From contig JACEFZ010028297.1 in the NCBI GenBank assembly GCA_014155875.1, positions 1 through 64,000 of the forward strand: DNA of 64,000 nt, written 5' to 3'. Position 1 is the stretch's first letter, and each line of letters opens with the position of its first letter. A model generated the notes under the pieces. That model saw nothing but the letters and a program-made list of their open reading frames with translations, made no database searches and had not been told where the DNA came from. Positions 9,507 to 21,290 of this stretch are shown here, one piece after another. A program made the position numbers and the translations under genes. This stretch comes from Cepaea nemoralis (taxonomy: Eukaryota; Mollusca; Gastropoda; Stylommatophora; Helicidae).

Positions 9507-10237
9507 AGGCCAACAGTGCAATGTTAATTGATACATCTTCTGATAGTGGTAGTGAGACTGAGTGTGAGGTCGAGAATGAATTACCTTTTAACCAATCTGA
9601 AGATGTTTGTTGTGTAAACGATATATTAAGCTTTGACAGTTGTGAGCGATGTCACCAATTCCATGCAGACGGAAAATTAGAATGTGGACATACAGTACCA
9701 TTCTCCACTGAGAGTGTAAATGCAGCATTAGCCTCCAGAGGCAATTTGGTGTTCCACAATGCATTGGTCAACGAAATACCATGCCAACGTTTGCTGGACA
9801 GTGGAAGCACTCTTATTGGTCTTAAAAAGGAACTGGTGAATCCAAATGATTATACAGGTGACTCAGTCAAATGCCGAACCTTTTCGGGTAATATTGAAAT
9901 TTACCCTTTGGCAAGATCCCGTATTAACACTCCTTTCCTTTCTGGTACCTTTACATGTGCGATTTTAGATAACCCTTGTACTGATTTAATTTTGGGATGC
10001 TTACCCCAATTGAAACATTGCACTAACGAAGAAATAGCTGCATGGGAAAAATTAAATGCAGCTAATGCAACAACCAGAGCAGATGCTATTAAACACCAAG
10101 ACACACTACAGGATGAAAGACTACTGTTGCTATCACCAACTAACACGGATGATACCACCAGACAAAAGTTCATAGACCAGCAAAAAGCTATTAAAAGAAA
10201 AAGCCAAAGTAACAAAAAACGCATCATGGTTCTTTAG
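9272..10237 (+). CDS. nucleocapsid zinc knuckles and aspartic protease
   Basis: The frame opens at 9272 after a TAA and overlaps gag by about 230 bases. It encodes a first, atypical knuckle CVYCQLFHDTYAMC (C-x2-C-x3-H-x5-C), then a canonical knuckle CFFCSSYGHYSNKC (C-x2-C-x4-H-x4-C), an acidic linker, and a retropepsin-like protease with LLDSGSTL (catalytic DSG) and DLILGCL as the partner hydrophobic motif. The protease matures the polyprotein. The frame is -1 relative to gag, so expression needs a -1 shift or an indel in this copy. It stops at 10237, where integrase continues in another frame. Confidence 0.85.
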   Translation, partial: KPFQRVDKKDRKLPKCVYCQLFHDTYAMCDKSPNYPTHLEMVIKKQQNKRTAYRRAVKCFFCSSYGHYSNKCLGRQRMKANSAMLIDTSSDSGSETECEVENELPFNQSEDVCCVNDILSFDSCERCHQFHADGKLECGHTVPFSTESVNAALASRGNLVFHNALVNEIPCQRLLDSGSTLIGLKKELVNPNDYTGDSVKCRTFSGNIEIYPLARSRINTPFLSGTFTCAILDNPCTDLILGCLPQLKHCTNEEIAAWEKLNAANATTRADAIKHQDTLQDERLLLLSPTNTDDTTRQKFIDQQKAIKRKSQSNKKRIMVL

Positions 10238-10454
10238 ACTTAATAATGGTATTCTTACTCGGTATTATACAACTGGTAACCATGGGATTCAGCAAACGGT
10301 GTTACCTGTACAACACCGCCAAACTGTGCTAAAGATTGCACACGAGTCACCGTTTGCTGGTCACCTTGCATACGACAAAACCAGGGCCAGAATTCAGGCT
10401 CATTTTTATTGGCCAGGTTTTTGTAATGACAAAACTATTTTGTCGTTCATGTAA
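10215..10454 (+). pseudogene. integrase N-terminal segment (frame-broken)
   Basis: Between protease and the long pol frame, a third frame encodes the lead into integrase: WFFRLNNGILTRYY, a VLPVQHRQTVL block and IAHESPFAGHLAYDKTRARI, with the two His of the HHCC zinc finger. The matching Cys pair (CRSCNVCQ) is in the next frame at about 10441. The joins fall at an A6 run (10214-10219) and near a T5 run (10418-10422), so two one-base indels explain the break. Nothing in the protein logic suggests a programmed shift here. Confidence 0.8.
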
Positions 10455-13029
10455 TGTCTGTCAACAACTAGTACGTAAGGGTAAACATCCTACAGCTGAA
10501 GTACAACCTTCAACACTGGCCTCTAGGCCATTTGAGAGTGTGGCGGTCGATATTGTTGGACCCCTAAACCAGGTGTCCAGCAAAGGAAATCGCTTCATCT
10601 TAACGATGGTAGACCTATGTTCAAGGTGGGTTGAGGCAGTAGCTTTGAAATACATCACCTCCAAAGACGTTGCCAATGTATTTCTACACTTGTTCTCACG
10701 ATTCGGATTTCCACGTACCATCTTATCCGACCGTGGAACCCAATTCATATCGGCTGCAACGCAAGCCCTTACGAAAATGTTAGGAATTAAACAGCATTTT
10801 ACAACGGCTTATCATCCAGCCAGCAATGGAATAGTAGAGAAAATTAACGGAGACCTAAAGCATATGCTGGCTAAGGTGACAGCAGAAAACCCAGCTGATT
10901 GGGATACACTGTTACCAACAGTGCTGTTCGCCTATCGGGAGATTCCCCATTCAAGCACGGGTTTCTCACCGTTTGAATTAGTATACGGGGCTAACCCACG
11001 TGGACCCCTAACAATTTACCATCAGTTAGTAACTAATGCGATTGAAATTCCAACCCCTAAAACACCTTATGAGATGGTAACAGAAACACGAGATAAGATT
11101 ATGAAATCGTGTATCATAGCCAAGGCAGCTTTGGAGAGGAAGGGTCAAATCTACCGCCAATACGCAAATAAAGGTGCGAGAACTATTAATCTTGAACCAG
11201 ATCAAGACATACTGCTTTTACTCCCAGACAAACGGAATTTATTATTGACCTCATGGCAAGGGCCATTCAAAGTGGTACGAAAAATTTCAGATGTCGATTA
11301 TGAAAGATCGATAAACGGACACTTAAAGATATTTCATATCAACATGTTGAAACCCTACTTTTCACGACAAGAGACAGAATTAGAGACAGACGAACACAAT
11401 GCACCCACACCTATGGATCAGACGACAGACATACACAACGCAACTACACTAGTTAGCGAGACTGGCAAAGCCGACAATATACATACACTTAGTGAGCTTA
11501 CAGAAAACGCACTTAGCACCACCACCGTACTGAATCAGGTAGACGACGACGGGATGGAACTACCTGTTCCAATTGTAGACAAGACTGCGACATTAGATTG
11601 TATACGGTTAGAAACGGGACTAACAGAAGAGCAACGACGACAGACAATAGAATTAGTGACGGAGTATAAGGACATATTTTCCGACATTCCAGGTAGGACG
11701 GACAGGATCGAGCACTCCATCCTTCTTTCGGACTCTAAGCCTATCAAATGCAGACCGTACTCTATCCCACTTAGCTATAGAGAAAGTCTAAATAAGGAAA
11801 TTCTTAATTTAGAAGCTTGTGGAATCATTCAAAAATCTACATCTGAGTACTCCTTTCCAATCGTCTTGGTCAAGAAAAAAGACTCCACAATTCGTCTCTG
11901 TGTGGACTATAGGAAACTCAACAATGTCACTAAGATCGACGCAGAACCAATTCCTTCCTGCGAAGATCTTATTCTTGATATATCCACCTCCAAAATCTTC
12001 TCCAAATTAGACCTTACTAAGGGATATTGGCAGGTCCCTATGCAGACGCAATCCATCCATCTTACTGCATTCTCAACACCTTTAGGCCTTTACGAGTGGC
12101 GGTGTCTTCCTTTCGGACTTCGTAACGCTCCTGCCACTTTCGTACGCTTAACTAGAGATTTACTACATGGAGTGACAAATACGGTGACATATATAGATGA
12201 TATTTGTGTCCATACAGATGACTGGACAACACACTTACTGAAACTCAGACATGTCTTCGATAGGTTGCGACCCTTCGGTCTCACGGTCAAACCGAGCAAA
12301 GTTGAATTGGGACTACAAGAAATTGATTTTTTGGGTCATGTCATTTCACAAGGACAACTAAAAACTGACAATAGAATTATTACTAAAATTATGAACCTGA
12401 CCATGCCTACAACAAAGAAGCAGGTCAGGAGCCTTTTGGGTTTAGTAAATTATTATAGTAAGTTCATACCGAACTTAGCGGAAATCACAAGTGTATTTTC
12501 AAATGTTTTAAAAGCATCAGTAAAATTAGATGTCAAAGATGCATTATTAATTTCTGCATTGTCAAAATTGAAAATCCTATTTAGTAATGTACCAATCCTC
12601 CGTTTGCCTAATCCTAGGCTCGTTTATTATCTTAGGACAGATGCCAGCAGGATTTCCATCGCTGCAGTACTAGGCCAGTTTTATGATGGCATCTTCCATC
12701 CAATTTGCTACGTGAGCCGCAAGATCACACCTGCTGAGTCCAGATATTCCATATCAAAGTTGGAAGCCCTAAGCGTCATCTATTCGGTGAGGAAGTTGCA
12801 TCGATTTCTAGCGGGTAATCACTTCGTAGTCCAGCCCGATAATTCCCCAATCACGGTCATACAAAGTGGGGTGCATCACAATGACCGCATCTACAGGTGG
12901 TCATTAATATTACAGAATTATACTTTTAGTATAGAGCATATTAAGGGTAGGGACAACATTCTTGCTGATACCCTTAGTCGACCATCAGAGGTAGAAATAC
13001 CTGATATTCCACATGAAAAGGTAGTGTAA
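10336..13029 (+). CDS. Pol: integrase, reverse transcriptase and RNase H in that order
   Basis: An 897-codon frame. Residues 36-42 hold the Cys half of the zinc finger; 66-220 are the integrase core with D72, D132 and E168 (D132-x35-E168); 306-346 form a GPF/Y-like C-terminal module (WQGPFKVVRK). After an acidic linker comes RT at about 466-700, with KLDL (D559) and YIDD (619-622), then RNase H with D769, E810, D835 and D877 and a closing ADTLSR. Every domain resembles Ty3/gypsy proteins, yet integrase precedes RT. The annotated ATG is not a true start, because the zinc-finger His pair lies upstream in another frame. RT and RNase H copy the RNA; integrase inserts the DNA. Confidence 0.95.
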   Translation: MHTSHRLLVTLHTTKPGPEFRLIFIGQVFVMTKLFCRSCNVCQQLVRKGKHPTAEVQPSTLASRPFESVAVDIVGPLNQVSSKGNRFILTMVDLCSRWVEAVALKYITSKDVANVFLHLFSRFGFPRTILSDRGTQFISAATQALTKMLGIKQHFTTAYHPASNGIVEKINGDLKHMLAKVTAENPADWDTLLPTVLFAYREIPHSSTGFSPFELVYGANPRGPLTIYHQLVTNAIEIPTPKTPYEMVTETRDKIMKSCIIAKAALERKGQIYRQYANKGARTINLEPDQDILLLLPDKRNLLLTSWQGPFKVVRKISDVDYERSINGHLKIFHINMLKPYFSRQETELETDEHNAPTPMDQTTDIHNATTLVSETGKADNIHTLSELTENALSTTTVLNQVDDDGMELPVPIVDKTATLDCIRLETGLTEEQRRQTIELVTEYKDIFSDIPGRTDRIEHSILLSDSKPIKCRPYSIPLSYRESLNKEILNLEACGIIQKSTSEYSFPIVLVKKKDSTIRLCVDYRKLNNVTKIDAEPIPSCEDLILDISTSKIFSKLDLTKGYWQVPMQTQSIHLTAFSTPLGLYEWRCLPFGLRNAPATFVRLTRDLLHGVTNTVTYIDDICVHTDDWTTHLLKLRHVFDRLRPFGLTVKPSKVELGLQEIDFLGHVISQGQLKTDNRIITKIMNLTMPTTKKQVRSLLGLVNYYSKFIPNLAEITSVFSNVLKASVKLDVKDALLISALSKLKILFSNVPILRLPNPRLVYYLRTDASRISIAAVLGQFYDGIFHPICYVSRKITPAESRYSISKLEALSVIYSVRKLHRFLAGNHFVVQPDNSPITVIQSGVHHNDRIYRWSLILQNYTFSIEHIKGRDNILADTLSRPSEVEIPDIPHEKVV

Positions 13030-15127
13030 GAAATGATAATTTAGTACACTTAAAATATCCTGTGTAAAATATCCTATGTAATACATAGACATCATGATCA
13101 GGACTGTGTGCTAAGAACAGTGAACCACCATGTGTCCGTAGACAGCAGAATAAGAACTGTGCTCCAAGAACAAGTGAATCACCGTGTGTACATAGACAGC
13201 TCGTTACTTACTATGCTCCATTGGTGTTCCGGTGAATCACCTGTGTGAATCATGGAAGAACAGTGTCAGAACAATGCATAAGTAACAGACACGAATATAC
13301 TTGTCTACGACACCAGCGGACTCGACGAGTGGAAGAATACCCATAAGACACGAGTATGACTGTGTAATGTATTTACTATACCCAGGATAATTGTGTATAT
13401 ATAAACAATGCCAACGAAAGCAATTTCTGAACGTTATGGCAACCACTAAACTGAGGTAAATAAATACCATGTTTATATATTTAGTTATTGTGATATGTAT
13501 TATAACGTTTTAATATAGTGATAAATTATAGTTAGATTAGTTACTTTAATATAGAGTTAGATTAGATTTAGGGAATATAATAGATTTTTTTTGGTAGTTT
13601 AGATAAATCATTAATTTACCCACTTACTTAGCATAAAAGTAGATTAGTATAGTACTTTAAACTTAATAACAGCTAATTAAAAACTAGGATAAAAAGTTTA
13701 GATAGGAACAATACCAGTTAGTTCATTTCACTTTATTTCATTCCATCTTGATGAACACGTTAACAACCTCATCATTTAAGATTAAAATTAGTTTATACCT
13801 TATAGGATAAAAGGATTATACAGATGAACATACATCATTTACACCATGTAGAGTAAAAATATCAATCATATTTTTTCATTAAAACATTATTTATAATTTT
13901 GTTACATTTCACATTTCCCATTTCAGAAAGGTACATAACTCATCTCACATCATTTTCATTTTTTTTAGATAGTTAGATTACTTCCCTTAAATTAGATTGA
14001 TTTTGTACACCAAATTAGGATATATATATATTTATAGAAGTAGTATTAGTATTTCAGTAGAATATAGTGTTTAATAATATCAGGGTACAAACTATCAACC
14101 CTATTTCATCCATGTAAATATTTTGTAAATACATGACTCGTGCAGTAAGTTACGCACAGTCATTAAGCTCAACTCTTTTCAAACTGAGCCAAACTTGTAC
14201 AGTGTCACTTCAAGGTTTTTAAATAATTGGGAGAATAAAAGATGTGTGACAGAAGTGTGAAAGTGAGAGAAATGGAAAATATACAATGGAGAGTGAGGAC
14301 AACCAGCGGATTTTTTCTACCGCTCAACACGACTTTTTATTATTTGTCTGCGTCAAGCGTTTGCTTTCAATGTTGAAATATGCTGTCTCGAATGTGTTGT
14401 GTGTAGTTTAGTGTAGACCTTAGAGAAAGTATTTTAAGTCTCATAAGACGGAAACGTAGTCACGAATTAGTGTTATACACTTGTTTGTGGCCACATTTAA
14501 CCGAATTATGGCACTTTAAAACTAACTTACATACATATTATAGACAGACACACATGTTAGAAGGTAAAGTATATTATTAGGTAGATCCAAACACGCAAAC
14601 AACCAGGAAAACAAACATGTAAATTACATACATTTGTAAAACAAAGGGATATAACTCCGGGTCAAGGGACACAATAGACAACGAAACACTAACTTAACAG
14701 TGGAAGATAACTTTACACGCGGAAGCGAGATAGGTAAAGCCTGTCGCACACAACTTGTGCAAGGGTTGTTTAATATTATATGGGGGACATGAAGCAATTC
14801 ATGTGTTGACCCTAAGAAAGTCAACTTTGTATGGGTAGTAAGTTAATTTACTATTTGAGGGCAGGTCTTATAAGACAATGGTCCGGTTCAGACAAACCTC
14901 TAATTAATATAATATTGCGATTGAGAAGAGGGCTCACGCCAACCAGACAAGTTTGTGGCGATCACCAGTAGCCAAGTAAAGTGATACTACATTGTGACAA
15001 TAGTCAGTAGAAGTCTATTGAGTTACCCAGAACCAAGTTATCAGTAGTCTTTGACAAAAATTAGATACACTAATTTTTTAGAAACCTCTTGCGTCACAAC
15101 CAGGAGTCAAAGTTTGTAACGCAACAC
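13030..15127 (+). other. 3' untranslated part of the LTR element
   Basis: About 2.1 kb, AT-rich in its first kilobase, between the pol stop and the polypurine tract. The longest frames are short and antisense. I see no transmembrane or fusion-peptide pattern that would suggest env. Confidence 0.75.
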
Positions 15128-15139
15128 AGGAGGGGAGAG
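15128..15139 (+). promoter_or_regulatory. polypurine tract
   Basis: AGGAGGGGAGAG sits 4 bases before the 3' LTR and is the expected primer for plus-strand DNA synthesis. Confidence 0.85.
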
Positions 15140-15143
15140 TGTG

Positions 15144-15753
15144 TGTCAAAGACTCAGGGAAGACCACCCTGAATGAGTGGTCTACCTCAAGTAGATTAGA
15201 GGTAACCCAGTGCCCCTATATGAGGGCAGGGTAGGTGTAGGGAGTAGATAGGAAGGGGAACTATCAAACAGTTCTCTCATGAGACACGGAGGTGTCAACC
15301 AGAGAGTAAGCACTCTGGTCACGGCATAATCACGCCAACGTGATAGACACGGAGAACTAGAATGAAACTCAAGAGAGGCCACTACTCTAAGCGTGCTGAA
15401 TGATGCAGCACGCAAAAGCCGAAGTGCGCACAAGGTCCCTCCGCGTACTGTGTAGTCAGCACGCGGAGAATAGGCAGACAGGGGACAGACTTCGTAGGGA
15501 ACACATCGCTTAGCGTCGATGCGTATTTCTTTAGCCGAGTAGATAGATTTAGTAGTAGGGTTAGGAACGACTAGTGATAGGCAATTCTGTGTATTCATGT
15601 GTGATTCATTAGCGACTGTTTTGTGCATTTATGTAATGTAAAGAGCCAGTGGCAATAAAATGTGTAATCAATTCCTCTCGTACGACTGACAAATCTTTTT
15701 GTGTGGTGCGAGAGAAGTTTATCCCGTAATGCCTGTAGCATCGCTTGATGACA
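15144..15753 (+). repeat. 3' LTR
   Basis: 610 bp, TGTC...GACA, one base different from the 5' LTR (C at 15490). It is followed directly by the target duplication ATAAG at 15754-15758. Confidence 0.96.
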
Positions 15754-16155
15754 ATAAGCAGACAAGACGAGAAATATCTAATAGTATATGTTGATGTTGA
15801 TGAAAATATAAAGAATAGCATTAACGGACGAAAGAAAACAAAACGAACTGAGACTGTCCTTCAAGAAAGAAATGAATCACGTACACTGATTAGAGAAATT
15901 AGACGTAGACTGTCTAGATATGTTGGGCATGTTATTAGGAGAAATATACTTGAAAACATAGTGACAAGTGGCAAACTAGATGGTAAGGGTGCAAAGAAAA
16001 TACAAAGATAAATGCCTGGAAGACAAGACAAGGCAATATGGCAAACTCACAGACCTGATCCAATACTGTAATCGTGTGTGGTGACCATGATGTGGTCAAT
16101 ATCGTTTATCAGCATGGCACATGATGATGATCATGATGATGATCATGATGATGAC
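15754..16155 (+). pseudogene. RTE-like LINE tail, right part, with ATG/ATC tail
   Basis: The continuation of the LINE fragment at 6340-6433. The frame has TVLQERNESRTLIREIRRRL, then GHVIRRNILEN and GKLDGKG, the hallmark RTE C-terminal tail. It is followed by a 3' end with (ATGATGATC)n at 16120-16155, the short tandem tail typical of RTE elements. Confidence 0.82.
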
Positions 16156-16320
16156 AGGGCGCCAGCCTGCAGCTTCTTCGATTCATAACTGCTCAAAGGT
16201 GACCACCAGGCAACCTTACCCACTAGTCATGAACGGAGTGTGTGCTTTATGCGACGCTTGCAGTAGGTCACCCTTCGGAAAGAGACCGCGACATATTGGA
16301 TAAAACCCGGTGCAATGAAA
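16155..16320 (+). repeat. SINE family 2, 5'-truncated
   Basis: It contains GTGTGCTTTATGCGACGC and AAAGAGACCGCGACATATTG and ends ATAAAACCCGGTGCAATGAA, matching the 3' half of the complete copy at 52996-53209. Confidence 0.7.
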
Positions 16321-16720
16321 TAGCAGCAGTTTTACTACGGTTGGCTGAGAGATCAGTAGCAATGTTCGTCTACTTTTCGATGTTATAACAGTAGTTCTTC
16401 TTCGAGACTTCCTTCGTGTCTTTGTATAAATGTTTCCGTCTGCTGTGAGACAAGTAGGATCAAATTTATTGTTTTAAAATTTATTTAAATTTATATTATT
16501 TATTACAAAGTTAAATTTATTCTTAATGTCGGTTCTCAGATTTAATCAAAGTAAAATTTCATTGAGAACTCAATCAAACATTGGAGCAAACTCACGTAAC
16601 ATTTAGCTTAAAAATAACACGCACAAACGCACAAACGTAACTGGAGACAGCCATGGAAAAATGTGGCTGAGAACATTTGGAACACCTAGAAAATAGGTGT
16701 AGTGAAAAAAAGTGTTAGAA
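16320..16720. other. no recognisable feature
   Basis: AT-rich sequence with short TTTAAATTTA blocks. No coding or repeat similarity that I can see. Confidence 0.5.
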
Positions 16721-16721
16721 A

Positions 16722-17941
<1,220 letters not shown>

Positions 17942-17944
17942 TGT

Positions 17945-20310
17945 GTGTGTGAATATTTACTTTATCTGTGTACAGAATATGCCGGGGACAGAACGTATAT
18001 GTTGTGTGTATGACAGCCTGGGGACACATTTAGATAAGACACCCCATTGCTTTTGTCGGACTTGGTGGACCCTGTATGTCAGTGGCAATCATATTTATGA
18101 GAACGGTTCACATACCTACATACTCATTTTTACCTGCCGTAAATCGTGCAGTGTACTTGCCAAAATAACAAGACATTGGAGCCCATATTTACAAAACCCC
18201 GACCTTAGTCACACCCCGGTCATGTTCTATAACAGATTGTTGTACTCCCATAGAGAGGAGTGTTTGTATGTGTGAGAATATATCTCCATTTGGTATCTGT
18301 GATGTCCTGTTCGTTGTATAGGTAGAAGAGTGAGGTTGGTAGGGTGTTCAGATTACCGCCCCACCTTCCCGCCAAATAGACCCATACGTTACAGGCCCAC
18401 AGATGATAACCCACATCATCCTATGAGGATTGTCCTCTAAATATAGGTCCCGTTGTTGTCTCTGTGAGTCTTATGAGCCTGCATAATAAGCTAGTATATT
18501 CATAGCTTGTCATTTTTGATTTGCAGGCATTGAGGCAAAGGGCGTGGGGCATTTTGGCTGAGTCTAAAACTATTGGCTCCATTTGGCGGAGTCAAAAACT
18601 ATTGGCTGTGATATGCAGAGTATGCGTCACTCAGTACAGTTGGACATCGGCCATCGTCATTTTTTTTGGAAATGCCATCATTCCAAGAACAACCCAGGCA
18701 GTGACAGGGGAACTAATCCATTGTTAGTTTTTTCGGCAGCTGTGAGAAAATCAAGTCAGGGTTAACCCCCTTTGTTTTGTCATCATGTTTTATACTGCCT
18801 TGGCCAAGTACTGTTGAAAGCATCATATACTCATTATTTTAGTCCGAGAGAGGGGCTTCTTATTCTTCCTGGTGAATCAGGGAAGTTATAGATCTGCCGA
18901 AGTCACGGATGGGATGGTACTTTCCTTATGAGAGGTCATCATAATTTGACTTAGATATGAACCCAGCTACGTTTCCCTGGTTTGTTTAAATGCCGTACTG
19001 AGACATTTGAGATTTCATCTTTGTCAACGATGAAGCATGCAAGTCTTACAATCTTCGGGAGATCGCCTAGAGAGGTTCAACTAGCTATGACCCATGCTCA
19101 GGGAGAGTCCTGCCTTCACCAACAACCCCAGTACGTCGTTGAGAGTCCGTGCTTCCACTTTTCCAGAATGATGGACATTAATACCCAGGGGTGAAATCCC
19201 TATTTTATGCAGACATATTTTCCTCTCAAGACCAACGCCATATCGAGTAGTCCAGACTTCAAGTCACACCATCATCATTTGTATCGAGGGGACAATTGAG
19301 GACAGTTCCTTTTGTTGGTCAATTATGACTGTATTTTATCAACGTCAATGAGCCGTATCCCCATTACAGTGTTCAGTATCCAGAGAACCTTGTTTTTTCT
19401 AAGTGGCACATTGTGGTGTTTGGTCAAGTTAGGATGGGAGGAGCCCATCTATTTCAGCGGTAGAATCAGAAGAGGAGTAGGTTATAACAGTAGAAGTGTC
19501 GTCATAGAACTGTTGTTGTGGGAGAATAAAGACAGCGGTAGAGAAGCCCAGTGTGGAGTGAATCTACATTCTCCTGATTTAGGAAATTGGTGTCTTCAAG
19601 AACTTAGTTACAACCATGATAGAATCAACAGTCAGATCCCTGATCTATGATTGGTTTTTAGGTGCAGGGAAGAGAAGAGGAGGAGGGGAGTTTTTAGAGT
19701 AGAAGTACATACATTATTTGAGAATGTATTTTGGTGTTTGATGTTTTGATAGATTGTAGTGGAGACAGAGTCTTGTACTTCCATGGTATGAGATTCTGAC
19801 AATAAAAGATATATGTTCGTCAGGAGAGTTTTCATTGTCTAGTGACCAGTGTTACACTGTTTGTTATTGTAGAGAACTGTGCTACTGTATGTTTATATGC
19901 AGAGAATCCAGTGGGAGGTCGACCAACACACAGTCTCAGATATCTTATCCAAGAATAACAACTTGATAGAGATCTGTGGTTAAGTGACCTATTCTCTGTT
20001 TTATTCTTCAGGAAGGTAGTTTATCTTGTAAAGTGGGTGGAGTCTATCCGACCATAACCCCATTCTGACTTCAATAGCGCCAATAACTACTCTATATTCC
20101 TGGAGTCTTTTAGGAAAGAAACTGTCTCGATTCAACTGCCTTTATACGGCGAACCTGAGGACCTAATGTCTATTACCCCTAGACAACAATTTAAGTCCAT
20201 TTCATATGGTATTCACATTCACTACCCCACAATATATATGACTTCCAAATAGCTGTGCGTTAATGTGCGTATGGAGTGACCAGAAATGATACCGCAATTT
20301 AGTCATCATG
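17945..20310. other. 2.4 kb without recognisable genes
   Basis: No frame has a motif I recognise; the longest, at 19312-19650 on +, is 112 codons. A local direct repeat with AAACTATTGGC occurs at about 18566-18604. This could be an old degraded element. Confidence 0.5.
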
Positions 20311-20344
20311 TGTCAACTTGTGTGTGTGTGTGTGTGTGTGAGTG

Positions 20345-20610
20345 TTTTTGTGCGTGTGGCTAAAAGGTAGCGATTCGCAGTTTCGCACGTATACTGTGTT
20401 CGAAATTAACTTCAGACGATTTGGAAGCAGACCGCCTTTTGTTGATTTTTAACAGTGATATGAGCGTCCGTCGTTCAGAAAGCAATGGCAACCTACTGAA
20501 GATAAACTTGCCTAGTAATTCACAGTCAAAGATAACGGGGTTGATTGTGACGTCCTGTAAAGGACATGCAACTAACTTATACACACACACTATATTGTTG
20601 TATACGTGTG
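20345..20610 (+). repeat. SINE family 4, plus strand
   Basis: It contains TCAGAAAGCAATGGCAACC and TCCTGTAAAGGACATGCAA, the family-4 body and 3' end. A (TG)n run lies just before it (20319-20340). Confidence 0.75.
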
Positions 20611-21055
20611 AAACATGAGCAATAAGCACACAAGCAGAGGAGTAACTAATAACAGTGGAAATCTGGGTTCTGAAGAAAGTATGTCTTCCAATAACAACAG
20701 AGAGATTGAGAAATGCGCCAGGGTCTGATAACTTTCCGACAGGGAAACTCCCGGCGGCACGTCCGAGCGCTAGAAGATTGGAATCAATTCAAGGTTTGAC
20801 AAAAGCACCTCTTCGGACATAGAATCCTCCGGTGTTAACTGGGCAAGTGCGGGGTGCCCTTTGCTGTTAGCAAGAGTACCAACGAGTAGGGTAATCACTT
20901 AACCTGGCAACTTAGAATATTTCCAAAGGCTGAGGCCCTAATCCATAGCTATGTGGATGTGGAAATCAAGGGGAAACTACCACATTATGAATCCCAAGAC
21001 ATGCATCATAGAAGGCGAAACAGATCTAGAACTCAAATACCGATATGGCCTGGGC
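20611..21055. other. no recognisable feature
   Basis: No frame or repeat match noted. Confidence 0.5.
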
Positions 21056-21059
21056 ATTC

Positions 21060-21195
21060 TTTAAGACAGTGAACAGGCTGCAGTTAATCCCATCTGTCAA
21101 ACCCCAATGCAAAATCGGGACACGAACACAGACCTGATCCGATACTGGCAATCGTGTGGGGTCCACTCTTATTGGCAAGGCTCATGATGATTATG
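21060..21195 (+). repeat. RTE LINE 3'-end fragment
   Basis: The block CAGACCTGATCCGATACTG and the following TCATGATGATTATGG match the 3' end of the LINE at 16050-16140. Confidence 0.65.
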
Positions 21196-21290
21196 GTGAC
21201 GGTGAGAGAAATTGAGCCGCCTCCGGTGGCTGGGCCACGTATCGCGAATGGAGGCTGAACGTATTCCCAAAGATCTCCTATACGGAGAAC
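21195..21290 (+). pseudogene. LINE C-terminal fragment, left part
   Basis: The + frame reads LRWLGHVSRMEAERIPKDLL followed by YGEL, a LINE ORF2 C-terminal region. It is cut at GAGAAC by the solo LTR and resumes at 23237. Confidence 0.82.

Larger units (their letters stand above)
6434..15753 (+). mobile_element. complete LTR retrotransposon, integrase-first (Gmr1-like Ty3/gypsy)
   Basis: A 9320-bp element: LTR, leader with tRNA primer site, gag, protease, integrase, reverse transcriptase, RNase H, 3' leader, polypurine tract, LTR. The 5-bp duplication ATAAG flanks it (6429-6433, 15754-15758). The two 610-bp LTRs differ at one base by my line-by-line reading, so insertion is very recent. Sequence motifs are Ty3/gypsy-like, but integrase lies before RT as in Ty1/copia; this combination defines the Gmr1 group. 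No env-like frame is seen in the 2.1 kb after pol. Several frame breaks separate the coding segments, most at or near homopolymers. Confidence 0.95.

Noticed and set aside
10214..10220. Slippery heptamer AAAAAAC as a programmed -1 site
   Set aside because: The codon phase is wrong for -1 slippage: the protease frame reads AAA AAA CGC, and the downstream frame is +1.
13030..15127. An env gene in the LTR element
   Set aside because: No long frame, signal peptide or transmembrane pattern on the + strand.
6472..15628. 148-codon minus-strand frames inside both LTRs (6472-6918, 15182-15628) as genes
   Set aside because: They duplicate because the LTRs are identical, are antisense to the element and lack any motif.
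19312..19650. 112-codon frame as a gene
   Set aside because: No motif, splice context or repeat support; not distinguishable from chance in this composition.
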